A DNA stretch of 27,106 nt from an uncultured Alphaproteobacteria bacterium (GTDB taxonomy: Bacteria > Pseudomonadota > Alphaproteobacteria > RF32 > CAG-239): assembly GCA_944391355.1 (NCBI GenBank), contig CALXTG010000070.1, forward strand, positions 1 to 27,106, written 5' to 3'. The position numbers and the translations under genes are program-made. Below the pieces are notes generated by a model that saw only the letters and a program-made list of their open reading frames with translations, was not told the DNA's origin and searched no databases. Below, in pieces: positions 6,183 to 14,021 of this stretch; the stretch's first letter is position 1, and every line of letters starts with the position of its first letter.

Positions 6183-7475
6183 ATGGATAAAATTAAAATC
6201 ATCGGCGGAAAACCTCTCGACGGTAAAATCTTTATCAGCGGCGCCAAAAATGCCGCCCTCCCCCTCATCTGCGCCAGCCTGCTGACTAAAGATACCGTCA
6301 CGCTGACCAATATGCCGATGCTTTCGGATATCCGCGCCATGAATTCGCTGCTGGAACAACTCGGCACCAAAATCGACAGTTTTAACGATTTTATTGACGG
6401 GCACGAAACCAAAACCTATTCCTATCGCAGCAAAAATATTGACAATCTGGTAGCGCCTTATGACTTTGTCCGCAAAATGCGCGCCTCTTATTATGTGCTC
6501 GGCCCCCTGCTGGCCAGATTCGGCAAAGTCGAATTGTCACTGCCGGGCGGCTGCGCCATCGGCGCCCGCCCGATGGACATTCACCTTGAAGCGCTGGAGA
6601 AAATGGGCGCGAAAATTGAAATCCGCAACGGATATGTTTATGCCTCCAGCGAGGGAAAACTGAAAGGCGCGCATATTATCTTCCGCCTGGCTTCAGTCGG
6701 CGCCACTTGTAACCTGCTGATGGCGGCAACGCTTGCCGAAGGGACAACCGTTATCGAAAACGCCGCCAAAGAACCGGAAGTCGGCGATTTGATTACCTTA
6801 TTGAATGAGATGGGCGCCAGAATCAGCGGCATCAACACCTCTATTCTGACAATTGAGGGCGTTGATGAACTGCACGGCGCGATACATAAGGTTATCTCCG
6901 ACCGTATTGAAGCCGGTTCCTATGCCGTGGCCGCAGCAATAACCCGCGGCCGAATCGAGCTGATAAATGCCCAGCCGTCACTGCTGCAGACGCCTTTAGA
7001 CATTCTACGCAGCATGGGGGTTAAAATTGAAGAAAAAGAAAACGGAATTATTGTTGATGCCCGCAATGCAAAATTAACCGGCCGCGATATAATGACCGAT
7101 TATTACCCGGGGTTTCCGACCGATTTGCAGGCGCAGTTTTTGGCTCTGATGTTAACCGCCGAAGGTGCCAGCATGATTACGGAAACCATTTTTGAAAACC
7201 GTTTTATGCATATTCCCGAACTTTTGCGCATGGGAGCAAACATTAATGTTCACGGCCATGCTTCGGCCATTGTCCGCAGTGTCGACAAGCTTTACGGCGC
7301 TCCGGTTATGGCTACCGATCTGCGCGCTTCTTTCGCGCTGATTCTGGCCGGATTGGCTGCCGAAGGCGAAACAACCATCAATCGTGTGTATCACCTTGAC
7401 CGCGGTTATGAAAAACTGGAAGAAAAACTGCGCGGGGTCGGCGCCGATATCGTCCGAGTTAAAGATAACGACTAA
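6183..7475 (+). CDS. murA: UDP-N-acetylglucosamine 1-carboxyvinyltransferase (MurA)
   Basis: MurA transfers enolpyruvate from PEP to UDP-GlcNAc, the first committed step of peptidoglycan synthesis in the cytoplasm. The 430-residue length is normal for the family. The substrate-binding K22-N23 pair (GAKNAALP), the catalytic cysteine C124 in GGCAIGARPMD, and the second-half repeat of the EPSP-synthase fold (DYYPGFPTDLQAQFLALM; RMGANINVHGHASAIV; DLRASFALILAGLAAEGETTI) are all present. Cys rather than Asp at 124 is the fosfomycin-sensitive type. AAGGA lies 9 nt upstream of the ATG. The gene follows the 51-residue gene in an operon and ends at a strong terminator. Confidence 0.98.
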   Translation: MDKIKIIGGKPLDGKIFISGAKNAALPLICASLLTKDTVTLTNMPMLSDIRAMNSLLEQLGTKIDSFNDFIDGHETKTYSYRSKNIDNLVAPYDFVRKMRASYYVLGPLLARFGKVELSLPGGCAIGARPMDIHLEALEKMGAKIEIRNGYVYASSEGKLKGAHIIFRLASVGATCNLLMAATLAEGTTVIENAAKEPEVGDLITLLNEMGARISGINTSILTIEGVDELHGAIHKVISDRIEAGSYAVAAAITRGRIELINAQPSLLQTPLDILRSMGVKIEEKENGIIVDARNAKLTGRDIMTDYYPGFPTDLQAQFLALMLTAEGASMITETIFENRFMHIPELLRMGANINVHGHASAIVRSVDKLYGAPVMATDLRASFALILAGLAAEGETTINRVYHLDRGYEKLEEKLRGVGADIVRVKDND

Positions 7476-7490
7476 TCTCCGCTAACATAT

Positions 7491-7527
7491 AAGCGCCGCA
7501 TATTGTCGAAATATGCGGCGCTTTTTT
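7491..7527 (+). terminator. Intrinsic terminator after murA
   Basis: A perfect 14-bp GC-rich stem, AAGCGCCGCATATT (7491-7504) with AATATGCGGCGCTT (7510-7523), and a T tract. It also lies at the 3' end of the convergent XRE gene and may serve both. Confidence 0.9.
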
Positions 7528-7541
7528 ATCAAAATATCTTT

Positions 7542-7784
7542 TTAACGCGACTTATCCATTACTTCGGAAATAATTTTGCCTAAATCAACCTGTAAATAAT
7601 CGGCAATGATCATTAATGTATATAAACTCGGCTTTTGTTCAAAATTCTCAATATAAGAAAGCGAACCTTTGCTTAAACCGGTGTCTAAAGACAAGCGGTA
7701 GCAGGAAACGCCTTTCTTTTTTCTTTCAGCGATTAAACAAGTTATCACTTTATCGCTTAATATTTGTGCTTCGCGTTTATTCAT
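7542..7784 (-). CDS. XRE-family helix-turn-helix regulator
   Basis: This 80-residue protein is essentially a single HTH_3 domain. ERKKKGVSCYRLSLDTGLSKGSLSYIENFEQKPSLYTLMIIADYLQVDL shows the five-helix Cro/CI-type pattern, with LSLDTGLSKGSLSYIE as the helix-turn-helix proper. Such small proteins bind operator DNA as dimers; the target is not evident. It is divergent from the cold-shock gene, with a long AT-rich region between them, and convergent with murA. There is no partner toxin or phage gene next to it. Start at ATG 7784. Confidence 0.85.
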   Translation of the reverse strand: MNKREAQILSDKVITCLIAERKKKGVSCYRLSLDTGLSKGSLSYIENFEQKPSLYTLMIIADYLQVDLGKIISEVMDKSR

Positions 7785-8074
7785 GAAAATTACTTACTCG
7801 CTAAAAAAGATGTTCTTATAATATCTGCACAAATGTAAACGATTAATTAAAAGCAAGAAAATAACTTTTTTGTTGTATTATGATCGAGTCGGATTCGCAA
7901 AATGAACAAAATTTGCCGTAATGAGGGTATTTATTCTGTTTTTTCATAGTGCAAAATAATTTTCAAAAAGGAGTTACCGCCTCACAGGGACAGAAATTAA
8001 ACACTGCAATTTCAATAAGTTCAAAGTTAAACGCCGCATCGACTCCATAACATTATATGCCTATATAAAAATTG

Positions 8075-8103
8075 TTGACATTTGGACAAAATACTTATAT
8101 GCT
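8075..8103 (+). promoter_or_regulatory. Promoter of the cold-shock gene
   Basis: A perfect TTGACA (8075-8080), a 17-nt spacer and TATGCT (8098-8103; 4 of 6). A start near 8110 would put a hairpin at the very 5' end of the transcript and leave a leader of about 57 nt. Confidence 0.5.
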
Positions 8104-8109
8104 TGCACT

Positions 8110-8134
8110 CGTTATTTGCAAGAATAACGTTTTT
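8110..8134 (+). promoter_or_regulatory. Hairpin plus T run in the cold-shock 5' UTR
   Basis: CGTTATT (8110-8116) pairs perfectly with AATAACG (8123-8129) around a 6-nt loop and runs into TTTTT. It has the form of a weak intrinsic terminator or a 5' stabilising stem. Its AT-rich stem would be stable only at low temperature, which suggests temperature-dependent behaviour; that is inference. Confidence 0.45.
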
Positions 8135-8166
8135 GAATCTTAAAATTTTAAAAGAAAGGATAATTA

Positions 8167-8376
8167 ATGTTTTATGGAACTATTCGCTCCTTTAATGCGA
8201 ATACCGGATATGGCTTTATTATTTCGGATGAAATTGAAGGAGATGTTTACGCTCATATTACAGATGTAACAGGTTCAAACGTCTGTCGGTTAATTCAAAA
8301 TCAGTCGGTCAGTTTTGATCTGGCTTATGATGAAAAACATCGCAGATGCGCTAAAAACATCAGAATTATCAAGTAA
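8167..8376 (+). CDS. Cold-shock-domain protein
   Basis: This 69-residue protein is one cold-shock domain (OB fold) that binds single-stranded RNA or DNA. The RNP1-like motif GYGFI (residues 14-18) and RNP2-like DVYAHITDV (around 26-34) are present, and the N-terminal GTIRSFNANTGYGFI fits the family. It departs from standard Csp proteins in having YAH instead of FVH and in its C-terminal half (VCRLIQNQSVSFDLAYDEKHRRCAKNI), so it is a divergent member. AAAGGA lies 7 nt before the ATG. It is monocistronic with its own promoter, 5' hairpin and terminator. Confidence 0.9.
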   Translation: MFYGTIRSFNANTGYGFIISDEIEGDVYAHITDVTGSNVCRLIQNQSVSFDLAYDEKHRRCAKNIRIIK

Positions 8377-8382
8377 GAATGT

Positions 8383-8411
8383 CCGGCCCCGCAAGCCGGG
8401 TTTATTTTTTT
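8383..8411 (+). terminator. Intrinsic terminator of the cold-shock gene
   Basis: CCGGC (8383-8387) and GCCGG (8395-8399) form a stem, followed by GTTTATTTTTTT. It lies 6 nt after the stop codon. Confidence 0.75.
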
Positions 8412-8424
8412 AAAGAGATAGTTG

Positions 8425-8448
8425 CGGGTCGGCGCCCTGTCCGACCCG
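8425..8448 (-). terminator. Hairpin at the 3' end of the suf operon
   Basis: CGGGTCGG (8425-8432) pairs with CCGACCCG (8441-8448), a perfect 8-bp stem with an 8-nt loop, 3 nt beyond the last stop codon of the minus-strand operon. There is only a weak T-rich stretch after it (CTCTTT), so it may act with the neighbouring cold-shock terminator or protect the mRNA 3' end. Confidence 0.4.
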
Positions 8449-8451
8449 TGA

Positions 8452-9060
8452 TTATCGGGGAAGCTCCGTTATCAACGGATAATTACCGGCATTCGGCAGT
8501 TCGTAATGCCACCATTCTTCTTCAAGGCTGACGAAACCGGCCTGTTCCATCAGGGTTTTGAGCCTGCGGCGGTTGGCCGCGGCCGTTTCTTGTCCCGGCG
8601 CCGTATAGCCGTGCGCGGCTTTGGCAAGATGTTGTAAAACCGGCGCCATGTTACCGCCGAGAAAATCATCTATCAAATCTTCACGATAACCGTCAACCTC
8701 GGTCGGAAATTCCAGTTCCTTTCCGGCCGCGTCAAGCAGGGTACAATCAACCGCCGTGCCTTTGTTGTGTTTGGAGCCGCGGGACGGCGGTGCCAGATAG
8801 CGGTCATCGGGCAGATATTCCCACATCAGAGCCTGCACTTTCAGCGGACGATAACAATCGCGGATTTCCAAAATCAGATTTTCGGCGCTTAACAGTTTTT
8901 GCAGCCGGTCAAGATAAGGCAGCATATCGCGGTGGGCATAGCATTTGTCCAGCCCCAGTTCCTTATAAAAAGCGCGGCGGAACATATTGCGGATACCGGC
9001 ATACATCAGATTAATCCGCAGACAGGAAGACGGTTTGATCTCGATCAGATTTTCGTTCAT
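8452..9060 (-). CDS. D-alanyl-D-alanine dipeptidase (VanX/DdpX type, peptidase M15D)
   Basis: The zinc-ligand signature of the family is complete: SRGSKHNKGTAVD (H98 and D105) and EEWWHYEL (catalytic Glu at E182, zinc ligand H185), together with the conserved RDCYRP (R71). Enzymes of this group hydrolyse the free dipeptide D-Ala-D-Ala. In VanX this gives glycopeptide resistance; in DdpX it serves nutrient recovery from murein. No vanH or vanA homologue is near, so resistance is not implied. The protein has no signal peptide and is 202 residues long, normal for VanX. It is the last gene of the suf operon: its ATG overlaps the sufT stop codon (TAATG). Confidence 0.92.
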   Translation of the reverse strand: MNENLIEIKPSSCLRINLMYAGIRNMFRRAFYKELGLDKCYAHRDMLPYLDRLQKLLSAENLILEIRDCYRPLKVQALMWEYLPDDRYLAPPSRGSKHNKGTAVDCTLLDAAGKELEFPTEVDGYREDLIDDFLGGNMAPVLQHLAKAAHGYTAPGQETAAANRRRLKTLMEQAGFVSLEEEWWHYELPNAGNYPLITELPR

Positions 9061-9434
9061 TAAAACAGCTCTATCATTGCGCGGGCTTCGTCGCTCATCC
9101 GTTCAAAACTCCAGGCCGGTTCCCAGACGATCTTAACTTCGACCCGGCCGGTTCCTTCGACCAGCGCCACAGCGTCGGCAGCCTGCTGCGGCAAGACACC
9201 GGCCACCGGACAAGTCGGGGCGGTAACGGTCATTTCGATAAAAACGTCGCCGTTTTCTTTGATATCAATATTATAAACCAAACCCATATCATAAATATTA
9301 ATCATAATTTCGGGGTCAGAGACAGTTTTCAACGCTTCAACCACATCTTCGCGGGAGGCGGTTTTTTCCTCGGCCGGTTTCGGCGCGCCGGCCGTGGCAA
9401 CATAGTCCTGAATTTGGTTTAATTCTTCAGTCAT
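9060..9434 (-). CDS. sufT: SUF-associated DUF59/MIP18 protein (SufT)
   Basis: This 124-residue MIP18/DUF59 protein has a variable N-terminus (about 28 residues) and then the conserved core VVEALKTVSDPEIMINIYDMGLVYNIDI. TVTAPTCPVAG contains the conserved Cys (C75) of the family. SufT proteins help maturation of iron-sulfur proteins, probably in transfer of clusters to targets, in the cytoplasm. The position after sufBCDS in the same operon supports this over PaaD-type roles. It starts 9 nt after the transporter stop codon. Confidence 0.92.
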   Translation of the reverse strand: MTEELNQIQDYVATAGAPKPAEEKTASREDVVEALKTVSDPEIMINIYDMGLVYNIDIKENGDVFIEMTVTAPTCPVAGVLPQQAADAVALVEGTGRVEVKIVWEPAWSFERMSDEARAMIELF

Positions 9435-9443
9435 TTTTCCTCT

Positions 9444-10343
9444 CTATTCAACCACAAAAATCAGACCGACAATCGAAACCAGCAGCAGACCGAGCCAGAG
9501 CGGACTGACTTTCACCAAGCGCCTTCCCTGCCGGGGACAGAACCGCTGGCGGATATTTTCGGCCAGCAGAATCCAAACCGGATAAGCATGAACGATTGCC
9601 GCAACATAGGCGGGGTTCGGCGTCAGATACATCGTATAAGTTTTGAGCGCGCTGTGAACGGCGGCATAGAAAACGAAAAACCAGGCAAATTTCAGATTCT
9701 TCAGCGCCAGAATTTCAGAAAAGCCGCGGTTACGCAGGAAGTGGGCGCTCAGATTGCAGCTGCCGGCCACCAGCGAAGTTATCAGCGTGTAGTAATAAAT
9801 GGCCGAAACGATATTTTCGGCACCGAGATGAGTTGTTTCCTTATTGGTGACGTCAATAAAAATCTCACAAAACATTCCGGCCAGCAAGAAACCGAGCGCT
9901 TTTCTGCTGCCGCGGGCACGAAGAATACGGATAATTGCCAGCATAACGCCGAGCAGGCAGAAGATAATCAGCGCAAATTTCAGCGGGTGATCGGTAAAAG
10001 CGGCAAATTCGGACGGATGGAGAATAATCCAAAACAGAAAGATAAAAAAGATACTGAGCGGATGAATCAGACTGGTTACTTCGGCGCCGAAAGTTTTGGA
10101 AGAATTAAGAATCCGGTTGTCGCCGTAAGATATTACCAAACCCTGGGCGATACACAGTCCGTAAAAAGCCCAGTTATGAATCGGCGCAAAAAAATAACAA
10201 AACGGCAGCAAAACCAAACCGGTTCCCAGACCGCGATAAATCATCAACAGCGATCCCTTGATTTTAATCAGCTGGTTTGCATAGACATAAGCCGAAGTTA
10301 AAAGACTGAGGGCAAGAGCCAGAAGCCACCAATAGTTCTGCAA
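9444..10343 (-). CDS. EamA/DMT-like integral membrane transporter
   Basis: The 299-residue protein is hydrophobic throughout, with about ten predicted membrane helices, from WWLLALALSLLTSAYVYA at the N-terminus to LWLGLLLVSIVGLIFVV at the C-terminus. It shows the two-halves layout of the drug/metabolite transporter superfamily (EamA-like). The substrate cannot be told. AAGGAG lies about 10 nt upstream of the ATG. It sits between sufS and sufT in the suf operon, where a transporter is not usual. A role in iron, cysteine or sulfur supply would fit the context but is inference; it may equally be a passenger gene. Confidence 0.75.
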   Translation of the reverse strand: MQNYWWLLALALSLLTSAYVYANQLIKIKGSLLMIYRGLGTGLVLLPFCYFFAPIHNWAFYGLCIAQGLVISYGDNRILNSSKTFGAEVTSLIHPLSIFFIFLFWIILHPSEFAAFTDHPLKFALIIFCLLGVMLAIIRILRARGSRKALGFLLAGMFCEIFIDVTNKETTHLGAENIVSAIYYYTLITSLVAGSCNLSAHFLRNRGFSEILALKNLKFAWFFVFYAAVHSALKTYTMYLTPNPAYVAAIVHAYPVWILLAENIRQRFCPRQGRRLVKVSPLWLGLLLVSIVGLIFVVE

Positions 10344-10400
10344 AGTTATCTCCTTTTGTTATTTTTTTATAAGGCCGCGAAATTAAAAGTCAATATTTCA

Positions 10401-11615
10401 TCAAAAGAAAGTCTGAGCTTTGCGAATGGCAGCGACCAGCGCGTCAATATCCTCGCGGGTTGAATAAAGCCCCAAAGAAGCGCGGGCCAGCGACTCATAG
10501 CCGAAACGGTTGACAATCGGCTGGGCGCAGAAATGCCCGGTACGAATCGATACGCCCTCTTTATCGAGAATAAAACACAAATCCTGCGGGTGAATGCCGT
10601 CAACATTAAAAGCAAAAACCCCGCCTTTATCCGGCGCCGTACCGACCAAAGTTATACCTTTCAGCGTTTTGAAAGCCTCAATCGCATAAGCGGTCAGCTC
10701 CGTTTCATGAGCCGTAATATTCTCAAGACCGAGATTCTGCATATAATTCAAAGCCGCCCCCAGGCCTATTGCCTGAACAAAAGCCGGGGTTCCGGCCTCA
10801 AAACGCGCCGGCGGTTCGTCAAAGGTGGTTTTGGCAAAGGTGACATTGGCAACCATATCGCCGCCGGACTGATAAGGCGGCATGGTTTGCAGAATATCCA
10901 GCTTTCCGTATAAAACGCCGATACCGGTCGGGCCGTAGACCTTATGTCCGGAAAAAGCCAGAAAATCGCAGTCAATATCGCGGACGTCGATTTTATGATG
11001 AACCGCCAGCTGGCAGGCATCAATCAAAACTTTGGCCCCGACCCGATGCGCCGCCGCGGCGATTTCTTTTACCGGATAGACCGTTCCCAGGACATTTGAC
11101 ATTGCGGTTACCGCCACCAATTTGGTCTTATCATTCAGCAGCGCGGCAAAATTTTCCCAAACGAAAGCGCCGTTTTCGGCAAGCTTAAAAACCTGCAGTT
11201 TACAGCCTTTTTCTTCACAAAGCAGCTGCCAGGGCACCAGATTGGCATGATGTTCGGCTTCGGAAATCAGGATTTCGTCACCGGCCTTGAGATTTTGCCG
11301 TCCCCAGGCTGCGGCAACCAGATTAATGCTTTCAGTCGCATTGCGGGTAAAGACGATTTCGCGGCTGTCGGCGGCATTAATAAAACCGCGCACCGTTTCG
11401 CGCGCCCGTTCATAATCGGCGGTAATCAGCTCCGACAAATGATAGGCGCCGCGGTGAACATTGGCGTATTCATTTTCATAAATACGACGCATGGCTTCAA
11501 TTACCGCCCGCGGCTTCTGTGCCGAAGCCCCGGTATCAAGATAGGCATTGTATTTGCCGTTAACGGTCTGATTTAAAACCGGAAAATCCCGGCGGATTTG
11601 ATAAACATCATACAT
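10401..11615 (-). CDS. sufS: Cysteine desulfurase SufS
   Basis: SufS is a group II, PLP-dependent cysteine desulfurase that takes sulfur from L-cysteine and passes it as persulfide to the SufBCD scaffold. Seen here are the PLP lysine K225 in FSGHKVYGPTG, D199 in LIDACQ, H122/H123 in SEAEHH, and the active-site cysteine C363 in RTGHFCAQP. The 404-residue length fits. The usual DGAQ has become DACQ (residues 199-202). The partner sulfur acceptor SufE or SufU is not in this window and must be elsewhere. It follows sufD by 20 nt in the same operon. Confidence 0.97.
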   Translation of the reverse strand: MYDVYQIRRDFPVLNQTVNGKYNAYLDTGASAQKPRAVIEAMRRIYENEYANVHRGAYHLSELITADYERARETVRGFINAADSREIVFTRNATESINLVAAAWGRQNLKAGDEILISEAEHHANLVPWQLLCEEKGCKLQVFKLAENGAFVWENFAALLNDKTKLVAVTAMSNVLGTVYPVKEIAAAAHRVGAKVLIDACQLAVHHKIDVRDIDCDFLAFSGHKVYGPTGIGVLYGKLDILQTMPPYQSGGDMVANVTFAKTTFDEPPARFEAGTPAFVQAIGLGAALNYMQNLGLENITAHETELTAYAIEAFKTLKGITLVGTAPDKGGVFAFNVDGIHPQDLCFILDKEGVSIRTGHFCAQPIVNRFGYESLARASLGLYSTREDIDALVAAIRKAQTFF

Positions 11616-11635
11616 TTTTTTACCTTATTGCTGCC

Positions 11636-12958
11636 TTATACCCGGCTTTTAACATAAGCTCTGATTGCTTCATTTTCAATTTTCAGCAAAACGTCATCAA
11701 GAAAGGCCTCAACCAGAATCCGACGCGCTTCGTCGACGTCAATGCCGCGCGACTGCATATAAAACAACTGATCCTCGTCGAGTTCTCCGGTGGCCGCGCC
11801 ATGCGAGCATTTAACATCGTCGGCATAAATTTTCAGCTCCGGCTTGACATCTACCTCGGCGGTATCGGACAGCAGAATCGCCCGGTGCAGCTGGTGTCCC
11901 TCGGTGGCGACGCAGTCAGGATGAATTTCGATTTTTCCCTGAAAAACGCCGCGGGCATCGCCGTCTACCACGCCTTTAACCAGCTGATCGGAAAAAGTCG
12001 CCGGCGCCAGATGTTCGATATCGGTCGTAAAATCCAGCGTGGCCCAGCCTGACATTTTATAGGCGGCGTTAACTTCGGCAGCGGCCTGTTCCTCACAAAG
12101 ATTGACAATCACTTCATTGCGGCCGATATTGGCGCCGCGCTGAAAACAGAAATTATGATAACGGGCCGCGGCTTTGGCGCGAACCGCCGTTAATGCGACG
12201 TGATTGGCTTTATAAGCTTCGTCCTGTAATTTATAATGCCGCAGGACCGCATCGGCGCTTAAAAAAATCTCATTGACACTGTTGGCAAAATAACGTGATT
12301 TTTCTGCGCCGCAGTAATCGGAATATTCAAAAATTTCGGCTTCGGCGCCGGTTTCTAAAATAATCAGATGGCGCAAATTATAAAATACGTTTTCGTCATC
12401 AACTTCGGTATGATTCCAGATGACCAGCGGCTTATTGAGCTTTACGCCGGCCTGAATCCGCAGAAAAACCCCTTCTTCCAGATAGGCGGTGTTGAGCGCC
12501 GCAAAAGGATGTTTTTCGATATCGACCAGCTTGCCGAGGTAAGGTTTGGCCTCACCGTCGGCTAAAGCTTCGGCCAGCGGCTTAACCTCAACACCGGCGG
12601 GAAGTGCCGGATACATCGGAATAAACATACCGTTGGCAAAATAAAGATAGTAAGCGTCAAAAGGCAGCAGGCGATTATTTAAGTCAATCCCTTCGGTTTC
12701 ATCATGATGACCACAGCTGCAATTTCCGCCGCAGTCGCAGTGATGATGTTCATCCCGGGTCAGGAATTCATAATCTTCGGAATTCTGCATGACAAAATCA
12801 TCGGCATTTAAATCGCGGGGTTTGGTATATTGCCAATATTCGGTTTTGGCGGTCGGCAGCCCCTGTTCCTCAAAAGCCCGGCGGCCTTTTTGGCGCAGCG
12901 CTTCCACCCAGGGAATATTATCGCAGAGCAGCGGCTTGTTTTGCAGTAATCCGGCCAT
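11636..12958 (-). CDS. sufD: SUF scaffold protein SufD with His/Cys-rich insertion
   Basis: SufD forms the SufBC2D complex with SufB and SufC, on which iron-sulfur clusters are built; SufD is needed for iron entry. The C-terminal beta-helix core is clear (GDARGVFQGKIEIHPDC, TEGHQLHRAILLSDTAEVDVKPELKIYADDVKCSHGAATGELDEDQLFYMQSRG), including the conserved Cys-Ser-His. The N-terminus has KTEYWQYTKPRDL, typical of the family. Residues 70-85 carry an unusual insertion with five His and four Cys (EHHHCDCGGNCSCGHH), which looks metal-binding. The 440-residue length is normal. The start is ATG 12958, with the sufC stop codon just upstream. Confidence 0.95.
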   Translation of the reverse strand: MAGLLQNKPLLCDNIPWVEALRQKGRRAFEEQGLPTAKTEYWQYTKPRDLNADDFVMQNSEDYEFLTRDEHHHCDCGGNCSCGHHDETEGIDLNNRLLPFDAYYLYFANGMFIPMYPALPAGVEVKPLAEALADGEAKPYLGKLVDIEKHPFAALNTAYLEEGVFLRIQAGVKLNKPLVIWNHTEVDDENVFYNLRHLIILETGAEAEIFEYSDYCGAEKSRYFANSVNEIFLSADAVLRHYKLQDEAYKANHVALTAVRAKAAARYHNFCFQRGANIGRNEVIVNLCEEQAAAEVNAAYKMSGWATLDFTTDIEHLAPATFSDQLVKGVVDGDARGVFQGKIEIHPDCVATEGHQLHRAILLSDTAEVDVKPELKIYADDVKCSHGAATGELDEDQLFYMQSRGIDVDEARRILVEAFLDDVLLKIENEAIRAYVKSRV

Positions 12959-12960
12959 GG

Positions 12961-13719
12961 TTATTTCTCTTTCACAAATTCGGCATAGCCTTTTTCTTCC
13001 AATTCCAGCGCCAGATTTTTGTCGCCAGATTTTACGATATGACCGTCGGCGAAAATATGTACGAAATCGGGAACAATATAGTTCAGCAGCCGTTGATAAT
13101 GGGTAATCACCAGCATGGAGCGGTGTCCGTCGCGCAGAGCGTTAACCCCGTCGGCCACGACTTTCAGAGCGTCAATATCCAAACCGGAATCGGCTTCGTC
13201 CAAAATCGATAACGCCGGTTTTAAAATCGACATCTGCAATGTTTCCAGACGTTTTTTCTCACCGCCGGAAAAACCGACATTAACCGGACGCTTGATCATT
13301 TCGTTATCAATACCGAGTTTTTTACCCTCTTCGCGCAGCATTTTGACAAATTCCATCGTATCAAGTTCGGGAAGTTCATGATGTTTGCGAATGGCGTTGA
13401 CGGCATGTTTGAGAAACGTCGCGGTCGGGACGCCGGGAATTTCAACCGGATACTGCATGCAGAGAAAGATTCCCTCGCGGGCGCGTTCTTCAGGGCTGAG
13501 CGCGAGCAGATTTTTGCCTTTGAAACGAATTGAACCGCCGGTAACTTCATATCCGGGTTTGCCGCAGATAACATTGGACAAAGTCGATTTTCCGGCGCCG
13601 TTCGGCCCCATCACGGCGTGAACTTCGCCTTCGTTAATCGTCAGGTTAAACCCCTTGATAATTTCCCTGTCGCAGACTCTGGCCTGCAAATCTTCAATTT
13701 CCAGCAACGGTGTACTCAT
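12961..13719 (-). CDS. sufC: SUF ATPase SufC
   Basis: SufC is the ABC-type ATPase that drives conformational change of the SufBC2D scaffold. All nucleotide-binding motifs are visible: Walker A GPNGAGKST (38-46), Q-loop Q89, ABC signature SGGEKKR (151-157), and Walker B with D-loop SILDEADSGLD (171-181, D174-E175). The 252-residue length is standard. It is a soluble ABC protein without a membrane partner, as expected for SufC. The gene lies 2 nt from sufD and 14 nt after the MazG-like gene. Confidence 0.98.
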   Translation of the reverse strand: MSTPLLEIEDLQARVCDREIIKGFNLTINEGEVHAVMGPNGAGKSTLSNVICGKPGYEVTGGSIRFKGKNLLALSPEERAREGIFLCMQYPVEIPGVPTATFLKHAVNAIRKHHELPELDTMEFVKMLREEGKKLGIDNEMIKRPVNVGFSGGEKKRLETLQMSILKPALSILDEADSGLDIDALKVVADGVNALRDGHRSMLVITHYQRLLNYIVPDFVHIFADGHIVKSGDKNLALELEEKGYAEFVKEK

Positions 13720-13733
13720 TCTTTTTTCCTCTT

Positions 13734-14021
13734 TCAGCCTGCGGCTTTTTCCTGTTGCAAATAGGGCATGACCCGAATGAATTTCTTCTGTTTGGATTCA
13801 GCCACTTCGGTTTCAATATTATAATGCATTTTCAGCTGCGCGAGCATAATCTCAACATCGGCAATTTCTTCAATAATTGCGTCCAGATTATCAAAACGGC
13901 GGTTAGTGTTTTTTATCAGCTCTTTGGTCAGTTCTGCCATTTCTTCAACGCATTGCAGCTGCTGGCGGTCAATTCCGTGAACTTGCAGCGCCAGCCGGTA
14001 AAAGTCTTGTTCATTAACCAT
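13734..14021 (-). CDS. MazG-like nucleotide pyrophosphohydrolase, inside the suf operon
   Basis: The 95-residue protein shows the all-alpha NTP pyrophosphatase pattern EExxE...ExxD: E26, E27 and E30 (VEEMAEL), then E52 and D55 (IIEEIADVEIML), with 21 residues between, within the family range. MazG-type enzymes hydrolyse (d)NTPs to monophosphates; short single-domain versions are often house-cleaning or phage-type enzymes. Its ATG overlaps the sufB stop codon (TAATG), so the two are translationally coupled, and sufC follows 14 nt later. That is an unexpected place for this family. Base composition is like its neighbours, so it does not look recently acquired. Confidence 0.75.
   Translation of the reverse strand: MVNEQDFYRLALQVHGIDRQQLQCVEEMAELTKELIKNTNRRFDNLDAIIEEIADVEIMLAQLKMHYNIETEVAESKQKKFIRVMPYLQQEKAAG

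Larger units (their letters stand above)
7785..8166. other. Long AT-rich divergent intergenic region
   Basis: There is no supportable gene in these 382 nt. The right end holds the cold-shock promoter and 5' hairpin (8075-8134). A good ribosome-binding sequence (AAAAAGGAG near 7967-7975) is not followed by a start codon that opens more than a few residues. I see no riboswitch or known small RNA. Confidence 0.5.

Noticed and set aside
8452..9060. Vancomycin-resistance cluster
   Set aside because: A VanX-type dipeptidase alone, without vanH or vanA-like ligase, does not make a resistance cluster.
9588..10301. 237-codon plus-strand frame opposite the transporter gene
   Set aside because: The opposite strand encodes a coherent multi-helix membrane protein; this frame has no recognisable domain and is a shadow.
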